DNA from: Pedobacter sp. MC2016-05
GTDB taxonomy: Bacteria; Bacteroidota; Bacteroidia; Sphingobacteriales; Sphingobacteriaceae
Assembly (NCBI RefSeq): GCF_026239735.1
Contig: NZ_JAPIVT010000002.1
Location: 372,001-436,000 of the forward strand
DNA: 64,000 bases
Reading direction: 5' to 3'
The position numbers were made by a program, and so were the translations under genes. A model generated the notes under the pieces. That model did no database searches. It was given only the letters and a program-made list of their open reading frames with translations, and had not been told where the DNA came from. Of the stretch, positions 54,696 through 63,809 are shown piece after piece (the first letter of the stretch is position 1; each line of letters opens with the position of its first letter).

Positions 54696-55154
54696 ATGTT
54701 CAACCCTACCCTACTTAATCTTCCGCCTTATCCATTTAAAATTACCAGGAAAGATGATGTAGTTTTTATTTTTGATGAATTAAGGAAGAAACATTTGGTG
54801 TTAACACCAGAAGAATGGGTACGGCAACATTTTATCCAAGATTTAATCGCCAGCAAAAAATTCCCAAAAAGCCTAATTCAAATTGAAGGTGGACTGGTTT
54901 TGAATCAACTGCAAAAACGAAGCGATATTCTGGTTTATAACAATGCCGGTGAAAAGTTAATGCTTATTGAGTGTAAAGCTCCGAAGGTTAAAATTACACC
55001 TTCTGTGTTCGATCAGGCATCACGATACAATTCCATCCACCAGGCCAAGTGGATTGTTTTAACAAACGGTTTACAGCACGTTTATGCTAAAATGGATTTA
55101 GAAAAGGGAAGCCTTGTTTTTGCACAAGAGCTCCCGGATTATTCTGATTTGTAA
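54696..55154 (+). CDS. Type I restriction HsdR N-terminal-domain protein (orphan nuclease domain)
   Basis: 152 aa. The motif RSDILVYNNAGEKLMLIECK followed by APKVKITPSVFDQ is the PD-(D/E)xK core (Asp and ExK). The family (HSDR_N_2) is the nuclease domain of restriction subunits found alone. No hsdM, hsdS or helicase domain is near, so it is not a restriction system. It diverges from holA and may work in DNA repair or replication, which is inference. Confidence 0.85.
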   Translation: MFNPTLLNLPPYPFKITRKDDVVFIFDELRKKHLVLTPEEWVRQHFIQDLIASKKFPKSLIQIEGGLVLNQLQKRSDILVYNNAGEKLMLIECKAPKVKITPSVFDQASRYNSIHQAKWIVLTNGLQHVYAKMDLEKGSLVFAQELPDYSDL

Positions 55155-55264
55155 TTTTGATTTTCCAACAGTTCCTGCCGAAGCTATGCTGTCATCCTTA
55201 GGTACGAAGGATCTGTTTCATAAATCGCTGATTCTTCATTTTTAGAATTAACTTCTTTATTTCC

Positions 55265-55371
55265 CGTCATTGCGAAATCGATTTTTCATCGATTGAAGCA
55301 ATCTCATTTACGTGATGATTACTGGGTTGAGGTTGCCATGAAACTATGAAAAATAGTTTCTCACAATGACG
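55265..55371. repeat. Palindromic intergenic repeat, copy D
   Basis: Begins cgtcattgcgaaatcgattt and ends tcacaatgacg. Left arm has cgattgaagcaatct; the right half is more degenerate (gttgccatgaaac). Contains small inner hairpins, aaatcgatttttcatcgatt and gaaactatgaaaaatagtttc. It fills most of the 281-bp gap between the HsdR-N gene and the Gfo/Idh/MocA gene. Confidence 0.6.
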
Positions 55372-55435
55372 ACCGCCGCGGACACCATAGGCGTTAATTT
55401 TTATACAAAAAACAACCCCTCAGAATCTCAAAACC

Positions 55436-56626
55436 TTAAAAACTATATTCTTTCTTCCAAACCTGTTTATTACCAGAATAGATCGCTTCATTACACATAG
55501 CCACGCAAATGGAAGCCTGCGTACCAGTATTAATGTTAGATACAGGTTTTGCACCACTTGTAATCGATTGATGAAACTCATCCAGGGCATAGTTGGTTCC
55601 ATCCATCGTGGGCTTATCCAAAATCGGGATTCCACCATCTTTGTTGATCACAATCTTTGTAGCGCCGGTTACGCCATCAACAATTCCCAATTCCTTTCTG
55701 GTTACTTCCTCCGGATAAAAAACACCTGTATTGGTGAGTAGCGAAACGGAACCTTTGGTTCCTTTAATTTTGAACAAGTATCCATCATGTGCATTGCCAC
55801 AGGTAGCGCCGAAATTGCCAATCATTCCTTTCTCCTGATAGCGCAAAGTTGCCTGGATGTTATCGTAAGTTTCTCTGCCATCTTTAAAAATATCTATCCC
55901 TCCCGAACCCATAATTTCATCTGGTTGCGTTTCAAATGCCCAATTAATGAAATCGATTTGGTGTGATAAAAGTTCTGCGGCTAAACCACCAGAGTATTCC
56001 TTATACATCCTCCAATTTATTTTCCGCTCCAAATCAGGGCTCGGAACACTTCTGCGCCAGGTTCCGTTCCTATCCCAGCGGCAATCAATCTGCGAAACCT
56101 TGCCCAGGTAGCCGCTTTGAATCATATCCTTAACCTTGAAATAAAGCGGAGAATACCTGTATTGATAACCTACCTGAAAAATCTGTTTAGGATATTTTTG
56201 AACCAACTTTTTTAACTCCAATGCCTGGGCAATATTATAGGTCATTGTTTTTTCTACATACACATGTTTACCAGACAGAACAGCGTCTTTTGCAATTTTA
56301 AAATGTTCGCTTAAGGGCGTGGCAATAAAAACAGCATCTATATTTTTATTATCTAAAGCTTGTTTATAATCCTTTATGGGTTTTGCATCAGCTGGCACAT
56401 ACTTTTCTGCTTCTTTGAGCCTAAAATCTAAAACATCGCAATAAGCTACCGCTTTAAATTTTGCCGGCATTGATTTAATAACAGATAAAACCCCTTTCCC
56501 ACGATCTCCGCAACCAATCATTGCAATATTGATTACTCGATCTGCACTAAATGCATACAAAGCATCTCCAACTAATAATCCCGAGGCTAAAGCTGCCGAA
56601 CTTTTAACAAATGACCTGCGATGCAT
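55436..56626 (-). CDS. Exported Gfo/Idh/MocA-family oxidoreductase (second of the locus)
   Basis: 396 aa. The signal HRRSFVKSSAALASGLLVGD has twin Arg, so Tat export is likely. Rossmann motif: IAMIGCGDRGKGVLSVIKS. The usual EKP catalytic motif is EKT here (VYVEKTMTYNIAQA), a variation at the Pro. Substrate-domain blocks: LAAELLSHQIDFINWAFETQ and GKVSQIDCRWDRNGTWRR. Its start abuts the end of the DUF1080 gene with no gap, so the two are translationally linked. It is part of a possible 3-keto-glycoside pathway. Confidence 0.85.
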   Translation of the reverse strand: MHRRSFVKSSAALASGLLVGDALYAFSADRVINIAMIGCGDRGKGVLSVIKSMPAKFKAVAYCDVLDFRLKEAEKYVPADAKPIKDYKQALDNKNIDAVFIATPLSEHFKIAKDAVLSGKHVYVEKTMTYNIAQALELKKLVQKYPKQIFQVGYQYRYSPLYFKVKDMIQSGYLGKVSQIDCRWDRNGTWRRSVPSPDLERKINWRMYKEYSGGLAAELLSHQIDFINWAFETQPDEIMGSGGIDIFKDGRETYDNIQATLRYQEKGMIGNFGATCGNAHDGYLFKIKGTKGSVSLLTNTGVFYPEEVTRKELGIVDGVTGATKIVINKDGGIPILDKPTMDGTNYALDEFHQSITSGAKPVSNINTGTQASICVAMCNEAIYSGNKQVWKKEYSF

Positions 56627-57991
56627 CTATATTTTCTTTATTTTGATTGTTCTGAAATCGACCTTGTTTCCATGATCCTGAAGCAAAATATGTCCTTGTG
56701 GCGCTTCCCCAAAGTTTTTCCAATCTTTGTATTTACTTATCGCAACTAGCTTTTTAAACTCCTCCGATCCACGTACATATTCCAAAACCTTAACACCATT
56801 TAAATAATGTTCAACCTTGTTGTTTGGATAAACTACTAAACGGCCATTGTTCCAGCTGCCAATTGGGCGAAGATAGCGGGCTTCTTTTTTAGACGTCATT
56901 AAATCATATAACGAGGCCAACGTTCGGTTTCCGTCTCTGCCTAATTTCGCATCGGGGTGCAATACATCATCTAAAACCTGATATTCCAAACCAATTGCCG
57001 AACCTGTATTTTTTTCACTCAGCGTAACGAAATATTTTACGCCACTATTTGCACCTGGGGTAAGCTTAAATTCGAACGACATATCGAATGCGGCAAACGC
57101 TTCTTTGGTAACGATATCACCGCCATTTGTAGATTCGGCTCCTCCAGATGGCTCTACACTAATTACACCATTTTCAATTTTCCAACCCTTTTCCGGGAAA
57201 GTTGTTTTGTAAGCCCCAACCCACCCGGCGTTGCTTTTACCATCAAAAAGGAGTTTATATCCTTCTGATTTTTCGTAGGCAGACAGCGTATTCGGGGTTA
57301 AATTCACTGTGTATATTCCCTTCGGAAAAGATTTAGACTTCAATCCTTCTGTTTGGATATTTATATTTTTGAAATAAACCTTTTTCCCATCGTTTTCCAG
57401 GTTATTTCCAATGCCATGCACTTGCAAACCAATAAAACCTGATTGATCAAGGGTATCAATTACATAGGCAACCGGAGTTCCGTTTACCCAGGTTTTTAGC
57501 TCATTGCCAATATTTTCTATTCGGTAGTGATTAAACTTATTCTTCTTATAAAGTGATTTGGCTGATGGATTTAATTCTAAAGGATAAAGCCATAACCGCC
57601 TGGCTTCATCATAAATCCCACCAGTCCAAGATCTCGATGTAGGATCGATTTCCATTTGTCTCCCATACACTAATCCCCTTCCATTATTTCCTTCAGGCTT
57701 AATATGACTTCGGGTTTGCACTCCAGAATTTGTAGTTTCGCCTTCCAGTTTAATATCGAGTTCGAGCACATAATCGCCATATTCTTTTTCGGTAATTAAA
57801 AAGGAGTTTGGCGTTCCTTTGGTCATGGTACCAACTATGGCTCCATCTTCCACTTTGTAAGGTGCTGTTCCGGCTACGGCTTTCCATCCATTTAAGGTTT
57901 TACCATCGAAAAGTGGTTTTGCTTTTTGTGCAGCGGCAGATAGACTGATGAGTGAAAACGCAAGAATGCTGTATTTTTGAATGTTTAACAT
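56627..57991 (-). CDS. Tandem DUF1080 (3-keto-disaccharide hydrolase-like) protein
   Basis: 454 aa, exported (signal MLNIQKYSILAFSLISLSAA). Two DUF1080 domains: the first about 25-215 with PLFDGKTLNGWKAVAG, and the second about 240-454 with LLFDGKSNAGWVGAYKTTF and GANSGVKYFVTLSEKNTG. The fold is concanavalin/LamG-like, and the family is annotated as 3-keto-glycoside hydrolases acting after oxidation of a sugar at C3. ILLQDHGNKVDFRTIKIKKI closes each domain type. Two copies in one chain suggest binding plus catalysis or two substrates. It lies between two Gfo/Idh/MocA genes. Confidence 0.88.
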   Translation of the reverse strand: MLNIQKYSILAFSLISLSAAAQKAKPLFDGKTLNGWKAVAGTAPYKVEDGAIVGTMTKGTPNSFLITEKEYGDYVLELDIKLEGETTNSGVQTRSHIKPEGNNGRGLVYGRQMEIDPTSRSWTGGIYDEARRLWLYPLELNPSAKSLYKKNKFNHYRIENIGNELKTWVNGTPVAYVIDTLDQSGFIGLQVHGIGNNLENDGKKVYFKNINIQTEGLKSKSFPKGIYTVNLTPNTLSAYEKSEGYKLLFDGKSNAGWVGAYKTTFPEKGWKIENGVISVEPSGGAESTNGGDIVTKEAFAAFDMSFEFKLTPGANSGVKYFVTLSEKNTGSAIGLEYQVLDDVLHPDAKLGRDGNRTLASLYDLMTSKKEARYLRPIGSWNNGRLVVYPNNKVEHYLNGVKVLEYVRGSEEFKKLVAISKYKDWKNFGEAPQGHILLQDHGNKVDFRTIKIKKI

Positions 57992-58005
57992 GGTTTTGAA
58001 TTTGC

Positions 58006-58089
58006 CGTCATTGCGAGATACGAAACAATCTTAATCCTTTGGGTTTAGATAGCGACCTTTGTAAAATTACTTCTTGTTTCGCAATGATG
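58006..58089. repeat. Palindromic intergenic repeat, copy E
   Basis: Starts cgtcattgcgagatacgaaa-caatctta and ends ttcttgtttcgcaatgatg. The left arm matches the family; the right arm has drifted. It lies between the DUF1080 gene and the first Gfo/Idh/MocA gene of the cluster. Confidence 0.6.
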
Positions 58090-58100
58090 ATGTATTGAAA

Positions 58101-59456
58101 TTAATATTTAAAAACTTTTCCGTTTGCAATTACTTCTTGTCTGTTTTCGTCGAAGGTAGATTTCGCTCCTGTGCGAACCGCAGCATTAGTCATGATGTTG
58201 GCAATGGAGTGCGAATAGCCCGCCTCTACCGGAGCATTTGGCGTTTTACGACTTCGAACACATTCCATCCAATTTCTCATGTGACCCGAAGTAAGCGAAT
58301 CGCCACCCATATTTGCACCTGTAGCTGCTTTTATTTCGGTTTTACTTAAATCAAAATTTGGTAGCAGGTTGGCTTTCATGCCCATCGCAGCAGCTTCCTT
58401 TTCTTTTAATCCACCTTTTGGAGATACTTTATTGGTGATCAAATTTAATTCACCACCATTGGAGTAATAAACTTCTCCAACATCGCCAACGCTGTTTTGC
58501 ATTCTGGAAGTGAAAGTAACCTGAAATCCATCTTCCGTATTGGGCTGACCATAATCGAAAACTGCAACCATCGAATCCCAGTTCCTACGACCATCTTTCC
58601 AGGTGTAAATTCCTCCATTCGCCACTACACTTCGAGGATGTTTTAAATTGGTAAACCAATGAACAGTGTCGATCTGGTGAGACATCCACTGGCCTGGCAT
58701 CCCTGATGAATAAGGCCAAAATAAACGATATTCTAAATACTTCCGTGGATCGAAGGCTTCGTTTGGCCGGTTTAACAGAAACCTTTTCCAATCTATATCT
58801 GCCTCCTTGAGCTTCGCAACTAATTCAGGCCTACGCCATCGTCCGGGCTGATTTACGTTCCAAACCAAGTCTACAGCCGTAATAGGTCCGAATTTTCCCT
58901 CCTGAATAAATCTTGCGGCGTTTGCATAATTTTCACCGCTTCGTCTTTGAGAACCAATCTGAACAATTCTATCAGTTGCTTTAACTGCTTTGAGTGCAGC
59001 TTTTGCATCATTCATCGTTTCGGCGAAAGGTTTTTCTACATAAGCATCGCAATTGGCTTTAACCGCTTCAATAGTATGCAACGCATGCTGAAAATCGGCT
59101 GTACTGATAATCACAGCGTCTAAATCTTTCATAGCATACAGCTCGTCGTTATTTTTACAAGCTTTAATATCATGACCAAACTTTTCTTTGAGATGTGCAA
59201 TACCTAAATCGCGGCGGTAGTTCCATAAATCGGAAAGACCAACAATATCAAAATTCAATTCTTTGTTGTGATTTAAAAAACAAGGCAGCAGAGTATCCTT
59301 AAATCGATCTGAAAACCCAACCACGCCTACTCTTACCCTATCGTTGGCGCCGATTATTCGTCCGTAGCTTTTGGCACTCATACCCATTGTGCCAGCGTAG
59401 GTTGCTGCGGCAAAAATGGCAGATTGTTTAATAAATTTTCTTCTGGAATTTTCCAT
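58101..59456 (-). CDS. Exported Gfo/Idh/MocA-family oxidoreductase (first of the locus)
   Basis: 451 aa. Twin-Arg signal NSRRKFIKQSAIFAAATYAG points to Tat export. Rossmann: VRVGVVGFSDRFKDTLL, a shorter glycine motif; EKP catalytic: DAYVEKPFAETMNDA. Substrate-domain blocks: LFWPYSSGMPGQWMSHQIDT and LVWNVNQPGRWRRPELV. A C-terminal ATGANMGGDSLTSGHMRNWM is typical of Bacteroidota family members. It follows the TIM-barrel gene after 15 bp and precedes the DUF1080 gene. Confidence 0.87.
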   Translation of the reverse strand: MENSRRKFIKQSAIFAAATYAGTMGMSAKSYGRIIGANDRVRVGVVGFSDRFKDTLLPCFLNHNKELNFDIVGLSDLWNYRRDLGIAHLKEKFGHDIKACKNNDELYAMKDLDAVIISTADFQHALHTIEAVKANCDAYVEKPFAETMNDAKAALKAVKATDRIVQIGSQRRSGENYANAARFIQEGKFGPITAVDLVWNVNQPGRWRRPELVAKLKEADIDWKRFLLNRPNEAFDPRKYLEYRLFWPYSSGMPGQWMSHQIDTVHWFTNLKHPRSVVANGGIYTWKDGRRNWDSMVAVFDYGQPNTEDGFQVTFTSRMQNSVGDVGEVYYSNGGELNLITNKVSPKGGLKEKEAAAMGMKANLLPNFDLSKTEIKAATGANMGGDSLTSGHMRNWMECVRSRKTPNAPVEAGYSHSIANIMTNAAVRTGAKSTFDENRQEVIANGKVFKY

Positions 59457-59471
59457 GGAATGATTGAGTAA

Positions 59472-60335
59472 TTAGTTAATATAAACGTTTTCGATTTGTT
59501 TGCTTAAGTATTTGAAGCAGAATTTGATTTGCCCTTCCGAATAGTTGCTACCTGCCTCCACGAAAATTGGCCCTTTATAGTTAGCCGCCTTTAGTGCCGC
59601 AAGGTATGGCGTAAAATCATCACCCTTAATTCCGGGTAATGTCCGCTCTGCATCCTCCGCAATTTCGCAATGAATAAGTAAATCTTTTGCATCAATAATA
59701 TTTTGAGGAGGCTCATGCTCCCTCCTCATATGGAAGATATCTGCGTTTAGCCTGAAGTTGGGATGGTTAACTGACCTGACAATTTCAGCTGCAGATTTCA
59801 CCGTATTGATAAAATTGGTTTCTTTAGTTTGAAGATTCTCCAGCGCTATTTTAACATTATATTTGGCCGCAATTGGTGCTATCTTTTTACAAAGTGATAC
59901 AAATGCACCTTTTGCTTTTTTAACATCGTAATCATCAGGTAATCTGCGTGCTCCCCCACTTCCTAAAACAATCAAACTCACTCCAGCTTTTTGGGCACGA
60001 CTAAACAGACTATCCACATACCCAAGTACAACTGCATCATTAACATCCGGACCGGCGATTTTCATATTGCCGGGAAACATCACGTTGCACATATATAATT
60101 TCGATCGCAATTTACTGATCGACTGGAGGTTACTATTGAATTTTTCTTCTGATAGAGAAGGTGAAATCATTCTGCCAACTGATTCTCCAATAAACTTAAA
60201 TCCAGCGGCACGAATTAAACTATCTTTTTCTATCGGGGCAACGATACCCAGTGGAACAAATGATTTATTTATTGATTGAAAACCAAACACAAAAGAGGAA
60301 AGAAGAAATATGAGGATGATCGTTCTTAGTTTCAT
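59472..60335 (-). CDS. Exported sugar-phosphate isomerase/epimerase-like TIM barrel
   Basis: 287 aa with signal MKLRTIILIFLLSSFVFGFQ. The AP-endonuclease-2 type barrel shows metal ligands in IALENLQTKETNF (Glu), FRLNADIFHMRREHEPP (Asp, His), LLIHCEIAEDAERT (His, Glu) and PIFVEAGSNYSEG (Glu). Family members act as epimerases or isomerases on sugars or keto-sugars. It is the first gene of a minus-strand cluster: TIM barrel, oxidoreductase, tandem DUF1080, oxidoreductase. The upstream 408 bp would hold the promoter. Confidence 0.83.
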   Translation of the reverse strand: MKLRTIILIFLLSSFVFGFQSINKSFVPLGIVAPIEKDSLIRAAGFKFIGESVGRMISPSLSEEKFNSNLQSISKLRSKLYMCNVMFPGNMKIAGPDVNDAVVLGYVDSLFSRAQKAGVSLIVLGSGGARRLPDDYDVKKAKGAFVSLCKKIAPIAAKYNVKIALENLQTKETNFINTVKSAAEIVRSVNHPNFRLNADIFHMRREHEPPQNIIDAKDLLIHCEIAEDAERTLPGIKGDDFTPYLAALKAANYKGPIFVEAGSNYSEGQIKFCFKYLSKQIENVYIN

Positions 60336-60743
60336 GTTCAGTTTTACTTGGAAGATATTTTATACATCTTTTCCATTTAGGTAAAATCTAGTTTTTATTC
60401 CATTTGGTTAGTGGCTTTTAAGCCATATATCTTCACAAAATAAGGCTTTTAACTGAAAAACATTAAAACGGTTTAGTAACATTTTAGAAACGGGGGAAGT
60501 TTGCCAGATCATTCCGAACATTTTACGTGGAATCCGAGCAAAGCCAATGCGCCTTGTTATTCCAATTCATATCTAGCCTTAAATAGTGGTAGAAAAGAAA
60601 ATGTCGGATCACAATAGTTAAGTAAGGTTTAAAGAGCTAACTTTAGGCGCTAGTTCTAAAAGCGAAAGCCCTTCAGAAAATAAATCCTGAAGGGCTTTAT
60701 AATTTCTTCAATTATAGAAACCGCCAAATTTTATTAAGATAGC
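60336..60743. other. 408-bp gap between TIM-barrel gene and valS
   Basis: No ORF of note. It contains the valS terminator at 60665-60698 and the presumed promoter of the 3-keto cluster near 60340-60420. Stem gtggctt / aagccat lies at about 60411-60426. I see no regulator gene and no clear operator. Confidence 0.5.
60665..60698 (-). terminator. Terminator of valS
   Basis: Perfect 12-bp stem aaagcccttcag / ctgaagggcttt with a 10-base loop, 46 bp downstream of the valS stop. Confidence 0.85.
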
Positions 60744-63434
60744 TTAACCTAGTAACGCTAAACTTTCCTCAATAATCTTTATTTTAGCTTCTGCATCTGC
60801 CTTTTTATTGCGCTCGTTTGCAATAATTTCTGGTTTGGCATTTTGAACGAAACGTTCGTTGCTCAATTTGGCATCAACCGATTTTAGGAAACCCTGTAAA
60901 TAAACCAAATCAGCATTTAAACGAGTGCGCTCGGCATCAACATCAATGTTTTCTGTTAAGGGAATGAAAAATTCATCTTTACCAGCCATAAATGCTGTTG
61001 CACCTGCAATCTTATCATTCACCATTTCAGCCTGAGAAACATTTGCTAATTTGAATATGACATTCAGCCATTTTTCATAGTAGATCTCAGAATTTACTTT
61101 TAAACTTAACGGCAAAGCTTCTTTCGGAGAAATCTGTTTTTGATTGCGCACATTTCTAATCTCGGCAATCACGGTTTTAATCACCTCCGCGTCTTTCAAT
61201 AAATTTTCGTCTATTGAGCCACCTTTCGGGAATTCGGCAACGATACAGCAATCCATTTCTCCACGCTCTGCAAACAAATTATCATGCCATAATTCTTCCG
61301 TTAAGAAAGGCATATTTGGGTGCAATAACTTAATGATATTCTCAAAAAAAGAGATGGTTGCTTTATAGCTTTGAGCGTCAATTGGCTGTTGATAGGCAGG
61401 CTTGACCATTTCTAAATACCAAGCACAGAAATCATCCCAAACCAGCTTGTAAGTGATCATTAATGCTTCCGATAAACGGTATTGTTTAAAGTTCGCCTCA
61501 ATTTCTACAAGCGCTTCATTGAAACGATTCTCGAACCATGAAATGGCCTGTGTATTTGGATTTTCTAAGCTTTCATCAACTTCCCAGCCTTTAACCAAGC
61601 GGAAAGCATTCCATATTTTCGAAGCGAAATTACGCCCCTGTTCGCAGTAACTTTCATCGAACATTAAATCATTTCCTGCCGGAGACGACATTAACATCCC
61701 TACACGCACTGCATCGGCTCCATATTTTTCAATCAATCCTATCGGGTCTGGAGAGTTGCCTAAAGATTTAGACATTTTCCGCCCCAGCTTATCACGTACA
61801 ATTCCGGTTAAGTAAACATTAGTAAATGGTTTCTTGCCCATAAACTCATGCCCGGCCATAATCATGCGCGCCACCCAGAAGAATAAAATTTCAGGCGCCG
61901 TAACCAAATCATTGGTTGGGTAATAGTAATTGATATCTTTATTATTGGGATTTTTAAATCCATCGAAAACCGAAATTGGCCATAACCAGGAAGAGAACCA
62001 GGTATCCATTACGTCCTCATCTTGCCTTAAAAAAGGTTCCAGCTGATGCTTAAATCCAGCCTTTTCAGTTTCTGAATGATTTTCGTTTAAATGTTTTTTA
62101 TTCCAGAATTCTTCTAAGGCTTCATCCTTTGTTTTGGCAACTACCCAGTTTCCTTTATCATCGTACCAGGCCGGAATGCGTTGCCCCCACCAAAGCTGAC
62201 GGGAAATATTCCAATCGCGAACATTCTCCATCCAGTGACGATAGGTATTTTCGAATTTATTGGGAATCAGGTTTACCTCACCATTTAAAACATCATCTAA
62301 AGCTGGCTGAGCCATCTCTTTCATGTTTACAAACCACTGCATAGAAAGTTTTGGTTCAATTGCAGCATCTGTACGCTCAGAAAAACCAACCTGCGATTTA
62401 TAGTCTTCAACTTTATCCAAGTGACCCGCCTCTTCCAGCATTTTGGCAATTTTTTTACGGGCAACAAACCGGTCCTCACCCACTAGAATAACCGCCAATT
62501 CATTTAAAGTTCCATCATCATTCAAGATATCGGTTACTGACAAGTTGTGTTTCACACCTAGCTCATAATCGTTCAAATCATGTGCAGGGGTAACTTTTAA
62601 ACAACCTGTTCCAAACTCAATATCAACATATTCATCCTCGATAACCGGAATTTCATGGTTCACTAGTGGCACAAAAACCTTTTTACCTTTTAGGTGGGTA
62701 AACCGTTCATCGTTCGGGTTAATACAAATTGCGGCATCAGCCATTATCGTTTCCGGACGGGTGGTAGCTACAACAAGATAGTCGGAAGCTTCACGTCCAG
62801 AGTCAGCAGTCTTTTCACTAACTATCGTATAGCGGATGTAATACAGCTTTTGGTTTACTTCTTTACGGATTACTTCCTCATCAGAAACAGCCGTTTTACC
62901 TGCCGGATCCCAATTCACCATTCGGATACCACGATAAATCCAGCCCTTTTTATACAAGTGAATAAAGGAATCGATAACGGCTTCAGAAAGATCTTCCTCC
63001 ATCGTGAAACGTGTACGGTCCCAATCGCAGCTTGCGCCTAATTTCTTTAATTGTTCTAAAATAATCCCACCATATTTCTCTTTCCACTCCCATGCGTATT
63101 TCAGAAATTCCTCGCGGGAAAGGTCTTTTTTATTAATACCCCGTTCCTTTAACATCGCCACTACCTTTGCTTCGGTTGCGATAGATGCATGATCAGTTCC
63201 CGGAACCCAGCAAGCATTTTTGCCTTGCATACGGGCTTTACGAATCAACACATCTTGAATGGTATTATTTAACATGTGCCCCATATGCAGCACCCCGGTA
63301 ACATTTGGCGGTGGAATTACAATAGTGTAAGGTTCACGCTCATCAGGCTCGGAATGAAAAAACTTTTTCGATAGCCAATAGCTATACCATTTATCTTCTG
63401 TTTCTGCAGGATTGTACTTCGTGGAAATGCTCAT
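60744..63434 (-). CDS. valS: Valyl-tRNA synthetase
   Basis: 896 aa class I synthetase. The HIGH-like signature is in GVLHMGHMLNNTIQD, KMSKS is in LGRKMSKSLGNSPDPI. The CP1 editing domain includes VVATTRPETIMADAAICINP and GTGCLKVTPAHDLNDYELG. The C-terminal anticodon-binding helical domain and a terminal coiled coil (about 825-896, ENIDVDAERTRLNADLVYLQ) are present. Charging tRNA-Val is essential. Length is normal. The gene is intact. Confidence 0.97.
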   Translation of the reverse strand: MSISTKYNPAETEDKWYSYWLSKKFFHSEPDEREPYTIVIPPPNVTGVLHMGHMLNNTIQDVLIRKARMQGKNACWVPGTDHASIATEAKVVAMLKERGINKKDLSREEFLKYAWEWKEKYGGIILEQLKKLGASCDWDRTRFTMEEDLSEAVIDSFIHLYKKGWIYRGIRMVNWDPAGKTAVSDEEVIRKEVNQKLYYIRYTIVSEKTADSGREASDYLVVATTRPETIMADAAICINPNDERFTHLKGKKVFVPLVNHEIPVIEDEYVDIEFGTGCLKVTPAHDLNDYELGVKHNLSVTDILNDDGTLNELAVILVGEDRFVARKKIAKMLEEAGHLDKVEDYKSQVGFSERTDAAIEPKLSMQWFVNMKEMAQPALDDVLNGEVNLIPNKFENTYRHWMENVRDWNISRQLWWGQRIPAWYDDKGNWVVAKTKDEALEEFWNKKHLNENHSETEKAGFKHQLEPFLRQDEDVMDTWFSSWLWPISVFDGFKNPNNKDINYYYPTNDLVTAPEILFFWVARMIMAGHEFMGKKPFTNVYLTGIVRDKLGRKMSKSLGNSPDPIGLIEKYGADAVRVGMLMSSPAGNDLMFDESYCEQGRNFASKIWNAFRLVKGWEVDESLENPNTQAISWFENRFNEALVEIEANFKQYRLSEALMITYKLVWDDFCAWYLEMVKPAYQQPIDAQSYKATISFFENIIKLLHPNMPFLTEELWHDNLFAERGEMDCCIVAEFPKGGSIDENLLKDAEVIKTVIAEIRNVRNQKQISPKEALPLSLKVNSEIYYEKWLNVIFKLANVSQAEMVNDKIAGATAFMAGKDEFFIPLTENIDVDAERTRLNADLVYLQGFLKSVDAKLSNERFVQNAKPEIIANERNKKADAEAKIKIIEESLALLG

Positions 63435-63809
63435 GAAAAATTATTCAGTATCAATTTAAGTGGCAAAAATACGTTTTTAGGGGCAAAACTTAAAGTAGAA
63501 TTCATTTGACAAGCCAGATGTGCATTTCATTGCAAAGTCAGTCCTGCTTTTCGTTGCAATCTTTTTGCGAAAGTTGGTCTAAGTTCGTTTAAGGCCTGCA
63601 TCAAAAAGTATTTACACTACAATCAGTTTAGAAAATTCTGTCTGCTACTCCTTTGATCATTCGGCCAATGCAAATTGCATATTTTGGCTGAAGCCAACCA
63701 ACAAAATTTAAAAGGCCAGGAAGCTAAAGCAACATGCAATGAAATGCGAAAAAATTATCGGGTCTTCCTTCATTTCCGTTGATTTCAATCAACGGAAAAA
63801 ATTAAAATC
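63435..63809. other. 375-bp gap between Uma2 remnant and valS, with an inverted repeat
   Basis: No ORF. The exact 13-bp inverted repeat gcatttcattgca (63522-63534) and tgcaatgaaatgc (63735-63747) bounds a 226-bp segment, which includes aaagtcagtcctgctttt. It might be a decayed mobile or MITE-like element, or chance. Confidence 0.3.
63774..63797 (-). terminator. Hairpin downstream of the Uma2-family gene
   Basis: Perfect 10-bp stem ttccgttgat / atcaacggaa with loop ttca, 13 bp past the Uma2 stop. It probably terminates that minus-strand gene. Confidence 0.7.

Noticed and set aside
52203..55154. EVE and HsdR-N genes considered as a restriction or defence island
   Set aside because: No methyltransferase, helicase, McrB or specificity subunit is present; holA and a VOC gene lie between them.
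62694..63041. Plus-strand ORF of 115 aa inside valS
   Set aside because: Antisense to the valS editing domain, no motifs.
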